Source: Armatimonadota bacterium
GTDB lineage: Bacteria > Armatimonadota > DTGP01 > JAKQQT01
Assembly (NCBI GenBank): GCA_036504095.1
Contig: DASXVS010000045.1
Span: forward strand, 62,001-126,000
Length of the DNA stretch: 64,000 bases
Reading direction: 5' to 3'
Both the position numbers and the translations under genes were made by a program. Below the pieces are notes generated by a model that searched no databases, had not been told where the DNA came from, and saw only the letters and a program-made list of their open reading frames with translations. Positions within the stretch are counted from its first letter, which is position 1. Each line of letters opens with the position of its first letter. Shown here piece after piece: positions 52,416 to 59,768 of the stretch.

Positions 52416-53323
52416 CAGATCCACGTGCCCGGGAAGCCATCCTTGTACGATGGGTACCGCGGCGTCCACCCAAGCATGCCTTTCGCCTTCGCGTTGGAAA
52501 CACGACGGGATCCGGTCATCAGGTCGACCATGTCGCCCCCGATCGCCAGTTTCGCGAGGAACGGTGCGATCGCCTTTGGCGGGTGGACGTGCAATTCCTT
52601 CGCGAGCCATGTAAGGCACTCGCCCATATGCTCGGGATGGTCGTCGGTGATGCAGAACGACTCGCCCGCCGGACGTGCCTCCAAGACCCTCAGGATTGCG
52701 GTGGCGACGTCGTACGGATGGATGAACGACCAGAAGTTGCGGCCTGAGCCGATCAGGATAGGCATCCCCGTCTTCAAACCGTGCACGATCGCCTTTGTTT
52801 GCGTACTGTCCGCGCTGTAGACGGTGGCTGCGCGAAGCAGACAGCCTGGCATGCCCTGGTTAAGGGCTTTCTGGACGATCCGCTCCGCGTCGATGGCGCT
52901 GTCCATCAGCGTTGTATGCGCAAAGGGGCTGTCCTCGGTGATCCAGTTGTCGCCCTGAGGCGCGGCGACGAAGTGCGAGCTGAGATGAACGAAGTAGGCG
53001 TCCGCGAGAAGGGCCGCCTCCGCGAGATTGCGGGTGCCTTCGCGGCGGACCAGATCGTGCGCCACGAGATATCCGTGCTTGGGGCGCTCGGACGGCAGCG
53101 ACGTGGCCAGGTTGATGATGGCGTCCGGTTTTTCGCCGGAGAATGCTTTAATGACCTGTCCCGCCACCGTTACGTCACACGGAACGAAGCGCATAGCGGG
53201 GGGCGCCCCGGGCCATTTCGAGGCGTCTCGCGCGAGGCCGACGACAGTGTGTCCTGCCGCAAGCAGCATCGGGACGGCCTGCCTGGCCAGTACACCTGTC
53301 GCACCGGCAATCCAGATTTCCAT
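52415..53323 (-). CDS. Extended-SDR-like NAD(P)-binding protein lacking the Tyr-Lys pair
   Basis: 302 residues. Rossmann motif IAGATGVLARQAVPMLL, SSHFVAAP, VSAD-type ATVYSAD and SFIHPYDVATAILRVLE resemble NDP-sugar epimerase or NmrA-like SDRs. Where the active-site YxxxK is expected before the AE helix the sequence is LMDSAIDAE: Tyr reads Leu and Lys reads Ala. It is thus probably not a standard oxidoreductase. First gene of the minus-strand operon leading to acpS; a 10-bp inverted repeat (53339-53348/53391-53400) lies upstream. Confidence 0.8.
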   Translation of the reverse strand: MEIWIAGATGVLARQAVPMLLAAGHTVVGLARDASKWPGAPPAMRFVPCDVTVAGQVIKAFSGEKPDAIINLATSLPSERPKHGYLVAHDLVRREGTRNLAEAALLADAYFVHLSSHFVAAPQGDNWITEDSPFAHTTLMDSAIDAERIVQKALNQGMPGCLLRAATVYSADSTQTKAIVHGLKTGMPILIGSGRNFWSFIHPYDVATAILRVLEARPAGESFCITDDHPEHMGECLTWLAKELHVHPPKAIAPFLAKLAIGGDMVDLMTGSRRVSNAKAKGMLGWTPRYPSYKDGFPGTWI

Positions 53324-53338
53324 TGTTTGGTCTCTGGC

Positions 53339-53400
53339 GGCCGGGGGTCACGGAACGGAGTGAGGGTACTACAGCGTTTCCCCGCTCCCAACCCCCGGCC
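53339..53400. repeat. Inverted repeat after pdxS
   Basis: GGCCGGGGGT (53339-53348) and ACCCCCGGCC (53391-53400) are perfect 10-bp complements with 42 nt between. It sits 9 nt past the pdxS stop and just before the next gene, so it could end pdxS transcription. Confidence 0.45.
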
Positions 53401-53408
53401 CCTGATAT

Positions 53409-54299
53409 TTACCAGCCGCGGGTCGAGAGCTTCTCGGATTCCGGCATGGTGCGCACGTCGAGGCCCGGCATCGCATCCCCGAGGCCTTTGCTGGCTTCAA
53501 GGAGGATGTCGGGGCGGTCAAAGTATGTGCATGCGTCCACGATGGCCTTTGCGCGAGGCGCGGGATCGCTGCTCTTGAAGATGCCGGAGCCGACGAAAAT
53601 GGCTTCGGCGCCCATCTGGCGCATCAGGCTGGCGTCGGCGGGAGTGGCAACTCCACCGGCGCTGAAGTTGGGAACCGGGAGTTTGCCGGTAGCCTTGATC
53701 TCGACGATCAGGTTGTACGGCGCACCCAGGTTCTTGGCTTCGGTCATCAGTTCCTCATCCGGCAGCATCTGTATGCGGCGAATGCCATCCGTAACGGCGC
53801 GCATATGGCGCACGGCTTCCACGATGTTGCCGCTGCCGGCTTCGCCTTTTGTGCGGATCATCGCGGCGCCTTCGCCGATGCGGCGGAGCGCTTCACCAAG
53901 GTCGCGGCAGCCGCACACGAACGGCGCCTTGAATGCGTGCTTGTTAATGTGGTAGGCCTCATCAGCCGGCGTAAGGACCTCGGACTCGTCGATGAAATCG
54001 ACTTTGAGCTCTTCGAGGATTTGCGCTTCGGCGAAATGGCCGATGCGGCATTTCGCCATCACGGGGATGGAAACGGCGTCCTTGATCGCCTGAATCATTG
54101 ACGGGTCGCTCATCCTGGCCACGCCGCCCTGCGCCCTGATGTCTGAGGGGACCCGCTCCAGAGCCATTACCGCCACAGCGCCGGCGTCCTCGGCGATGCG
54201 GGCGTGCTCCGCGGTGACAACATCCATAATCACGCCGCCCCGCAACATCTCCGCGAGGCCCACCTTGGTTTTCCAGGTGGATTTCTGTGCTTCCGTCAT
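53409..54299 (-). CDS. pdxS: Pyridoxal 5'-phosphate synthase subunit PdxS
   Basis: Makes PLP from ribose 5-phosphate, glyceraldehyde 3-phosphate and ammonia supplied by PdxT. 296 residues. [54 protein letters not shown] with a catalytic Lys, [16 protein letters not shown] and [13 protein letters not shown] are family-specific. AAGGAG lies upstream; a TATAAT box is at 54364-54369. pdxT is not adjacent but 3.5 kb away on the other strand. Confidence 0.96.
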   Translation of the reverse strand: MTEAQKSTWKTKVGLAEMLRGGVIMDVVTAEHARIAEDAGAVAVMALERVPSDIRAQGGVARMSDPSMIQAIKDAVSIPVMAKCRIGHFAEAQILEELKVDFIDESEVLTPADEAYHINKHAFKAPFVCGCRDLGEALRRIGEGAAMIRTKGEAGSGNIVEAVRHMRAVTDGIRRIQMLPDEELMTEAKNLGAPYNLIVEIKATGKLPVPNFSAGGVATPADASLMRQMGAEAIFVGSGIFKSSDPAPRAKAIVDACTYFDRPDILLEASKGLGDAMPGLDVRTMPESEKLSTRGW

Positions 54300-54363
54300 A
54301 AGTATCGTTCACTCCTTGCGCCGGAATTCCCGGCCGCACCGTTGTACTCTGATATCTGTCGCC

Positions 54364-54369
54364 ATTATA
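54364..54369 (-). promoter_or_regulatory. -10 box of pdxS
   Basis: Perfect TATAAT on the minus strand, ~65 nt upstream of the pdxS ATG. No clear -35 at 16-18 nt. Confidence 0.5.
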
Positions 54370-54493
54370 GCCCCAAACGACAAAGGCGTTCGTTTGCGAC
54401 GGCGTTGCTGAACTATATTACAGACGAGCGACGGCACGCGCCGGCGCGCCCGCCCATGCGCGGCGCGACTCTGCCGTCCGGCCACGGATCAAA

Positions 54494-55351
54494 ATGCAAC
54501 AACTCATCCGCATGATAACAACAGGACTTCCGTCCCTCGACGCCACATCCATCCTGGTCAACGTGCTGGACATCGTTCTTGTGGCAGCGCTGGTGTACCA
54601 GCTGCTGATGTGGGCGCGCGGCACGCGGGCATGGCAGATCATGTGGGGAATACTCGTTTACCTGTCCGTCCTCTGGATCAGCAATGCCCTTGACCTCTCC
54701 ACCCTGTCATGGATTCTGCAGAAGTTCGAGGTCCTGGGGCCGGTCGCCATCGTGATCCTCTTTTTCCCGGAACTGCGCCACGTTCTCGAAGAGATGGGGC
54801 GCATCGGCTTCTGGGGCAGTCGTTTTCGCGTGCTGGACCGCAAGGACGTCACGCGCATAGTCGACGAGATCGTACACGCTTCCGTGAACCTGTCTTCGAG
54901 GAACACGGGCGCCCTTATCGTCATCGAACGCGAGACCGGCCTCAATGAGTACATCGCGTCCGGGCGCATGCTGGAGGCGGCGCTGAGCTCGGATTTGCTG
55001 AGCGCGATTTTTTACCCGGGCGGCCCGTTGCATGACGGCGCAGTGATTGTCCGAGGAGACAAGGTGATCGCCGCGGGCTGCGTCCTTCCACTCACCAGCA
55101 ACCCGGGCATCGGAACAAGCATCCATACGCGCCATCGCGCGGCCCTTGGCACTACGGAGAACAGCGACGCCATCGTAGTCGTCGTCTCCGAGGAAACGGG
55201 TAACATCTCTATTTCCCACGATGGGAGACTGATCAGAGGCCTCCGTGAGGACACCCTTCGCGAGCGCCTGGTCACGCTCATGGAAGGCATTCCTGGGCGT
55301 GATGCGAATCTTGCCTCACCCGCCCCGCGGCCGGCGGAGGGCGCCCCATGA
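54494..55351 (+). CDS. cdaA: Diadenylate cyclase CdaA
   Basis: Makes c-di-AMP from two ATP. 285 residues. Three N-terminal membrane helices (~20-40, 48-65, 78-92), then the DAC domain with DGA at 181-183 (PLHDGAVIV) and RHR at 213-215 (THTRHRAALG-type HTRHRAALG). Followed by a cdaR-like gene (4-nt overlap) and glmM, the conserved cdaA-cdaR-glmM operon, where the partners control cyclase activity. The C-terminal ~25 residues are Pro/Ala-rich. Confidence 0.95.
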   Translation: MQQLIRMITTGLPSLDATSILVNVLDIVLVAALVYQLLMWARGTRAWQIMWGILVYLSVLWISNALDLSTLSWILQKFEVLGPVAIVILFFPELRHVLEEMGRIGFWGSRFRVLDRKDVTRIVDEIVHASVNLSSRNTGALIVIERETGLNEYIASGRMLEAALSSDLLSAIFYPGGPLHDGAVIVRGDKVIAAGCVLPLTSNPGIGTSIHTRHRAALGTTENSDAIVVVVSEETGNISISHDGRLIRGLREDTLRERLVTLMEGIPGRDANLASPAPRPAEGAP

Positions 55352-56274
55352 TACGCGTCATTCGCCACAACCTTGCGTATAAGATCCTCGCGCTCGTGCT
55401 TTCGATCGCGCTCTGGGCCGATGTTAAGCTGCATCAGGAACCGCTCACGAAACCGATCCAGGCTCGCCTTGAGGTGAAAGGCCTCCAGCCCGACCTCGTG
55501 GCGACGACAGGCGTCTCGCAGGTCACCGCCGTCGTCTATGGCCCCAAGGTCTACGCAGGCCGGCTCCCTTCCGACAGCGTACATGCCTATATTGACTTCC
55601 GGAATGCCGCCTTGCCGGGGCAGCGTAAGGAAGAAGTCAAGGTGGTCCTGCCGCCGAGCCTTGCGGGCCTGGTGTCCGTCCTCTCGATCGCGCCGGATCA
55701 CGTTGATGTCAAAATCCGTCGGATCAGCCGCAAGACGATCCCCGTCACCATCTCGTGGACCGGAAAAAGCACTCCCGGCACCCGATATGATGTCCGGGGA
55801 GTGAGCCCGGGCTCCGTGGTCGTCTCCGGCCCGGATGAGGCTGTGAACGATGTGGACCGCGCGATGGTGGCTTTGCCGAACGGAGATCAGCAAGTCACCG
55901 GGCAGTACGCGGTTTCCGCGGTGGACCGGAACGGCGATACGGTGTCCGAAGTCGAAATGGCCCCGGCGTGGGTCACCGTGGAGGCCACCCAACGGCCCAC
56001 CAACACGCCGCGGCAGGTGTTCGTCTCGCCGGCGTACGTGGGCAAACCGGCCAGGGGATATACCCTTGACGGCGTTGTAACGGACCCGCAGATGGTGACG
56101 CTCATCGGCGCTCCGGAATTGCTGCAGGGCGTCAAGAGCATTCCCACGCGTCGATTGAGCATCGCAAATTCACGATCCGATATTTCTCGCACAGTTGAAA
56201 TTGTCGTACCCGATGGGGTTACCGCCCAGCCTGCATCCGTGCAGATTCACATCAGAATACGACCGAAGCAATAG
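55348..56274 (+). CDS. cdaR: YbbR-repeat protein CdaR
   Basis: 308 residues. One N-terminal membrane anchor (NLAYKILALVLSIALWADV) and an outside part made of about three YbbR repeats (KPIQARLEVKGLQPD; RKTIPVTISWTG; VEATQRPTNTPRQVFVSP). Regulatory partner of CdaA in other bacteria. ATGA overlap with cdaA. Confidence 0.9.
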   Translation: MIRVIRHNLAYKILALVLSIALWADVKLHQEPLTKPIQARLEVKGLQPDLVATTGVSQVTAVVYGPKVYAGRLPSDSVHAYIDFRNAALPGQRKEEVKVVLPPSLAGLVSVLSIAPDHVDVKIRRISRKTIPVTISWTGKSTPGTRYDVRGVSPGSVVVSGPDEAVNDVDRAMVALPNGDQQVTGQYAVSAVDRNGDTVSEVEMAPAWVTVEATQRPTNTPRQVFVSPAYVGKPARGYTLDGVVTDPQMVTLIGAPELLQGVKSIPTRRLSIANSRSDISRTVEIVVPDGVTAQPASVQIHIRIRPKQ

Positions 56275-56300
56275 TCGCGTCTTCAAGCAGGAGGCCTTAC

Positions 56301-57644
56301 GTGGGCAAACTTTTTGGCACTGACGGGGTGCGTGGCGCCGCCAATATCGACCTCACCCCGGATCTGGCGCTGTCCCTCGGGAGGGCTGCCGGGCTCACGC
56401 TGGCGTCCGACACACCCGGGGCAAAAGTGCTGATCGGGCGGGATACCCGCGCGAGTGGAGACATGCTGGAGGCGGCGCTGGCAGCCGGTTTCTGCTCTGC
56501 CGGCGTGAGTGTAGTGTCCGCCGGCGTCATCACGACCCCCGCCGTGGCGATGCTCACCGGCACAGGCGCATTTGCCGCGGGCGCGGTCATTTCGGCCAGC
56601 CATAACGCCGCGCCGGAAAACGGCATCAAATTCCTTGGTCCCGACGGGGCCAAACTGGCCGACGCGACCGAGCAGCGCATCGAGGACTTGCTTGAGGCTA
56701 TCTCCAATGAAAAGGGGCCGGCGCCCTCCGGAAAGGTCGGCCGCTTTGCGTACGACGACAGCCTGCACGAACAATATGCCGCCGCCTGCGTTCGTACCTG
56801 CGGCGCGACGGTGCGCGGCATCCGGATCGTTGTCGATGGCGCGAATGGAGCCGGATCCAACCTCAACGCCGCGGTTCTGGACCGGCTCGGCCTGGACGTC
56901 CACCGCATCAACTGCGCGCCGGATGGGGCCAACATCAACGCAGACTGCGGCTCAACCCATCCCACGGCGCTTCAGGTGGCGGTTCGCGGCATCGGCGCCG
57001 ATCTCGGTGCGGCCTTCGACGGAGATGGCGACCGCGTGATCCTATGCGCTTCCGACGGCGCTATTGTGGACGGCGACCACGTGATGGCCATCTTCGGCCA
57101 TCAGTGGGCGAATTCCCCGAAATTGCCGGCAAATACCATCGTGGGAACGGTGATGAGCAACCTCGGCCTCGAGAAGTGCCTGTCCGGCATCGGGGTCACA
57201 CTCTTGCGCGCCGACGTGGGCGACCGTTACGTTGCCGAACTGATGCGCCAGTCCGGCGCGGCGGTAGGCGGAGAGAAATCCGGCCATATCATCCTGTCCA
57301 GATATGCCACCACCGGCGACGGTCTACTGACGCTGCTCCAGATTCTGGCCGTCATGTCCGAGTCTGGCAGGTCCCTGGGTGACCTCGCCTCGGTGATGAC
57401 CGAATATCCGCAGATACTGATCGGCGTGCGTGTGCGAACGAAGGAGAACTGGGACCAGGACGCCGGCGTACAGAAGGCCATCGCACAGGGCAACGCCGCT
57501 CTGGCCGGCCGCGGCCGGCTGAATGTCCGGCCATCCGGCACGGAGAGCATCGTCCGGATCATGGCGGAGGGCCCGGATCAGGACGAGCTCCATGGCATCG
57601 TTCACCATATCGCCGACGCCGTCCGCGCCCACATCGGGGCTTAA
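56301..57644 (+). CDS. glmM: Phosphoglucosamine mutase
   Basis: Interconverts glucosamine 6- and 1-phosphate for peptidoglycan. 447 residues. LFGTDGVRGAAN start, phospho-Ser S100 in VISASHN, magnesium loop FDGDGDRVI, sugar-binding GGEKSGHIILS and C-terminal phosphate loop VRPSGTESIVRIM. The segment after SASHN reads AAPENGIKF rather than the common PYYDNGIKF. GTG start with AGGAGG 7 nt upstream; third gene of the c-di-AMP operon. Confidence 0.95.
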   Translation: MGKLFGTDGVRGAANIDLTPDLALSLGRAAGLTLASDTPGAKVLIGRDTRASGDMLEAALAAGFCSAGVSVVSAGVITTPAVAMLTGTGAFAAGAVISASHNAAPENGIKFLGPDGAKLADATEQRIEDLLEAISNEKGPAPSGKVGRFAYDDSLHEQYAAACVRTCGATVRGIRIVVDGANGAGSNLNAAVLDRLGLDVHRINCAPDGANINADCGSTHPTALQVAVRGIGADLGAAFDGDGDRVILCASDGAIVDGDHVMAIFGHQWANSPKLPANTIVGTVMSNLGLEKCLSGIGVTLLRADVGDRYVAELMRQSGAAVGGEKSGHIILSRYATTGDGLLTLLQILAVMSESGRSLGDLASVMTEYPQILIGVRVRTKENWDQDAGVQKAIAQGNAALAGRGRLNVRPSGTESIVRIMAEGPDQDELHGIVHHIADAVRAHIGA

Positions 57645-57824
57645 CACACTGGCGTGAGCGTTTCGACCGCGAAAGGCCGCGCCTGCGCCTCTTACCGGAA
57701 TGCGGAGGGCCACCCCGCGACAGAGCGAACCAAGCCTGCTGGGGAGCATGGTGGATGTTGAAGAGACCGAGTTTTGCCCGGCACCGTCGCACCGACGCCG
57801 CCCCCTGTACGCTGTCTCCTTTCC

Positions 57825-57830
57825 TATGAT
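57825..57830 (+). promoter_or_regulatory. -10-like hexamer TATGAT directly before pdxT
   Basis: TATGAT lies 6 nt upstream of the ATG; no SD at a useful distance and no -35 match. Pattern shared with mtaB, bioY, rlmN and the CvpA-CAP gene. Confidence 0.35.
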
Positions 57831-57836
57831 GAAGGT

Positions 57837-58430
57837 ATGGAGTCACATAGAACCGTTATCGGCGTGCTCGACCTGCAGGGCGCCGTCCGGGAACATATCG
57901 CCGTGCTGGAACGCCTGGGCGTAGACGTGCGCAGGGTGCGGTTGCCGCAGGAATTGGAAGAATTGGATGGTCTCATCATCCCGGGGGGGGAGTCCACCAC
58001 CGTCGGGAAGCTGATGGAGCGTTACGGCCTGGACGTCGCGATCCAGCGGAGAGCCGGGGAGGGGATGGCTGTCTTTGGTACCTGCATGGGCATGATCGTG
58101 ATGGCCCAGCGGATCGAGGGCAGCGACCAGCAGCGCCTTGGCCTCATGGACATCTGCGTCCGGCGAAATGCGTTCGGGCGGCAGGTGGACTCGTTCGAGG
58201 CGGACATCGACATCCCTTCGCTGGGCGAAGATCCCGTGCCGGCCGTCTTTATCCGCGCGCCGATCGTGCTGGATGCCGGCCCCGACGTCAGCGTGCTGGG
58301 CGAATGGGACGGCATGCCGGTGGCCGTGCGCCAGGAGCGTTTCCTTGGGGCCGCGTTTCACCCGGAACTCACCGATGACACCCGCATTCACAACCTGTTC
58401 GTTCAGATGGCCTCCGAGGACCGGCGCTGA
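57837..58430 (+). CDS. pdxT: Pyridoxal 5'-phosphate synthase glutaminase subunit PdxT
   Basis: Class I-type glutaminase that feeds ammonia to PdxS. 197 residues. IGVLDLQGAVREH start, LIIPGGESTTVGKL oxyanion region, nucleophile Cys in FGTCMGMIVMA and the His/Glu in AFHPELTDD. It is separated from pdxS by cdaA-cdaR-glmM and on the opposite strand. Confidence 0.95.
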   Translation: MESHRTVIGVLDLQGAVREHIAVLERLGVDVRRVRLPQELEELDGLIIPGGESTTVGKLMERYGLDVAIQRRAGEGMAVFGTCMGMIVMAQRIEGSDQQRLGLMDICVRRNAFGRQVDSFEADIDIPSLGEDPVPAVFIRAPIVLDAGPDVSVLGEWDGMPVAVRQERFLGAAFHPELTDDTRIHNLFVQMASEDRR

Positions 58431-58464
58431 CACAGCCGCCCGGGCCGCGCGCCGCTTAACCTCG

Positions 58465-59547
58465 ATGATCCTGCTGCTGGCGGGCGCGTCCGCCGTGCGG
58501 GGCCAGATTCTGGAGCGGGTCTGGGCGCGTTTCCTTCCCCGGTGCGAGTCGTTCGCGGTTTCCGCGGATGGGACGGTGGTGGTATCGGCGGACTGGGATG
58601 GCGCGGTGCAGGCGTACGCGGAAGACGGGCGCGTTTTGTGGCGGACGCGATTCCCTGACAAGGTAACGTGTGTTCCGGCGAACGGTGGAGTGTTGAGCGT
58701 GGCGTTCACGCCGCAGTCTTCCACGAACCGCAAGGTTTACCTGCTGGACGAGCACGGCCGGACGCTTCGCATCGAAAAGGCTCCCGGCAATGTTCGCACT
58801 GTGGAAGTGTCCGACGACGGCAAAACCGCCGTCATTCTATCCGAGCCCGCCCGTGTTACGGTCGTGCGCCGGTTGGGCCACCGCTGGCGCTGGCAGCGCA
58901 CCCTGCTGCCAGGGACCGTAACGTCACTTTCGCTCGACTCCACCGGTTCACGCATCGCGGTGGCACACCGGGACCCCGCCGGCATCGTGCTCTTGACGAG
59001 TTCTCTGAAAACCGTTTGGCGGTTCGCCGGATCGCCAGCCGAATCCTACCGACTTCAGATTTCGCCGAACGGGGACGTTCTTGCCGCCCTCACGATGCCA
59101 CCGCCGGGCGGGATTGCGGAAGCCTTCTATTGGCGTACCGACAATGCGGCGCCAGTCTGGAGGAGAACCATCCGGGGCGATCTGGCCCGCATCAGCCTTT
59201 CTCCCGCGGGAGATTTTGTGGCTGCGGGATACCGCACCCGTCTCTGGCACGGCCGAAAATCGGTGGTCGAGTCGCGAGTTACCCTGTTTTCGAACTCCGG
59301 CCGAAGATTGTGGGAGGTTGGCGGCCTGATCTTTCCCGCGCAGCTGGTGGGTACAAGCCCGGGACCGACTCTCGTGATGACGCACGACAACGCGCGTGTT
59401 CTGGCCGCGCTCGATTCCGGAGGCCACATGAGGGCGCGGCACCGTTTGATTGCGCCCATCCGCTCATGCGTTATGGCCCGGGCCGGGCGACACTTCACGG
59501 TCCTCACCGACGCCCGTGTGCTGTATCTTTTCCGGCGGCGGGGATAG
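58465..59547 (+). CDS. Beta-propeller protein (WD40/PQQ-like repeats), probably exported
   Basis: 360 residues. Short hydrophobic start (MILLLAGASAVRGQ) then repeats of ~40-45 residues such as CESFAVSADGTVVVSADWDGAV followed by QAYAEDGRVLWRTR, then VRTVEVSDDGKTAVI and SLSLDSTGSRIAVAHRD, typical of WD40-like or quinoprotein-like propellers. The ATG at 58465 gives only a short n-region for a signal peptide; the open frame continues upstream inside pdxT, so the start is uncertain. Function unknown. 34 nt after pdxT. Confidence 0.72.
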   Translation: MILLLAGASAVRGQILERVWARFLPRCESFAVSADGTVVVSADWDGAVQAYAEDGRVLWRTRFPDKVTCVPANGGVLSVAFTPQSSTNRKVYLLDEHGRTLRIEKAPGNVRTVEVSDDGKTAVILSEPARVTVVRRLGHRWRWQRTLLPGTVTSLSLDSTGSRIAVAHRDPAGIVLLTSSLKTVWRFAGSPAESYRLQISPNGDVLAALTMPPPGGIAEAFYWRTDNAAPVWRRTIRGDLARISLSPAGDFVAAGYRTRLWHGRKSVVESRVTLFSNSGRRLWEVGGLIFPAQLVGTSPGPTLVMTHDNARVLAALDSGGHMRARHRLIAPIRSCVMARAGRHFTVLTDARVLYLFRRRG

Positions 59548-59568
59548 GCGCCGGTTCCCGGCCAAAAC

Positions 59569-59597
59569 TTGCCGCACAGCGTCCCCTTTGATATAAT
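59569..59597 (+). promoter_or_regulatory. Promoter of tRNA-Arg
   Basis: TTGCCG (59569-59574), 17-nt spacer, perfect TATAAT (59592-59597), ending 11 nt before the tRNA 5' end. Confidence 0.85.
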
Positions 59598-59608
59598 GCA
59601 GAAGGCGT

Positions 59609-59685
59609 GCGCTCGTAGCTCAGTTGGATAGAGCGCCAGGTTGCGGACCTGGAGGTCGGGGGTTCGAGTCCCTCCGAGCGCACCA
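59609..59685 (+). tRNA. tRNA-Arg (anticodon GCG)
   Basis: 77 nt with encoded CCA. Acceptor GCGCTCG/CGAGCGC is perfectly paired; D-arm GCTC/GAGC; anticodon stem CCAGG/CCTGG with loop TTGCGGA, giving anticodon GCG at 59643-59645, which reads CGC (Arg). T-arm GGGGG-TTCGAGT-CCCTC. Most bacteria use ACG (inosine-modified) for this box. Confidence 0.93.
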
Positions 59686-59691
59686 CATTTT

Positions 59692-59718
59692 CGGGCTATA
59701 GCGTCAGGCTGTAGCCCG
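59692..59718 (+). terminator. Hairpin after tRNA-Arg
   Basis: CGGGCTATAG (59692-59701) and CTGTAGCCCG (59709-59718), 10 bp with one mismatch, 7-nt loop, followed by TGTTCGTTT. Likely terminator of the tRNA. Confidence 0.65.
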
Positions 59719-59768
59719 TGTTCGTTTCCTCGCGGACCAGGTCTTACGTCGTTCGGCTTTCGCCCAAA

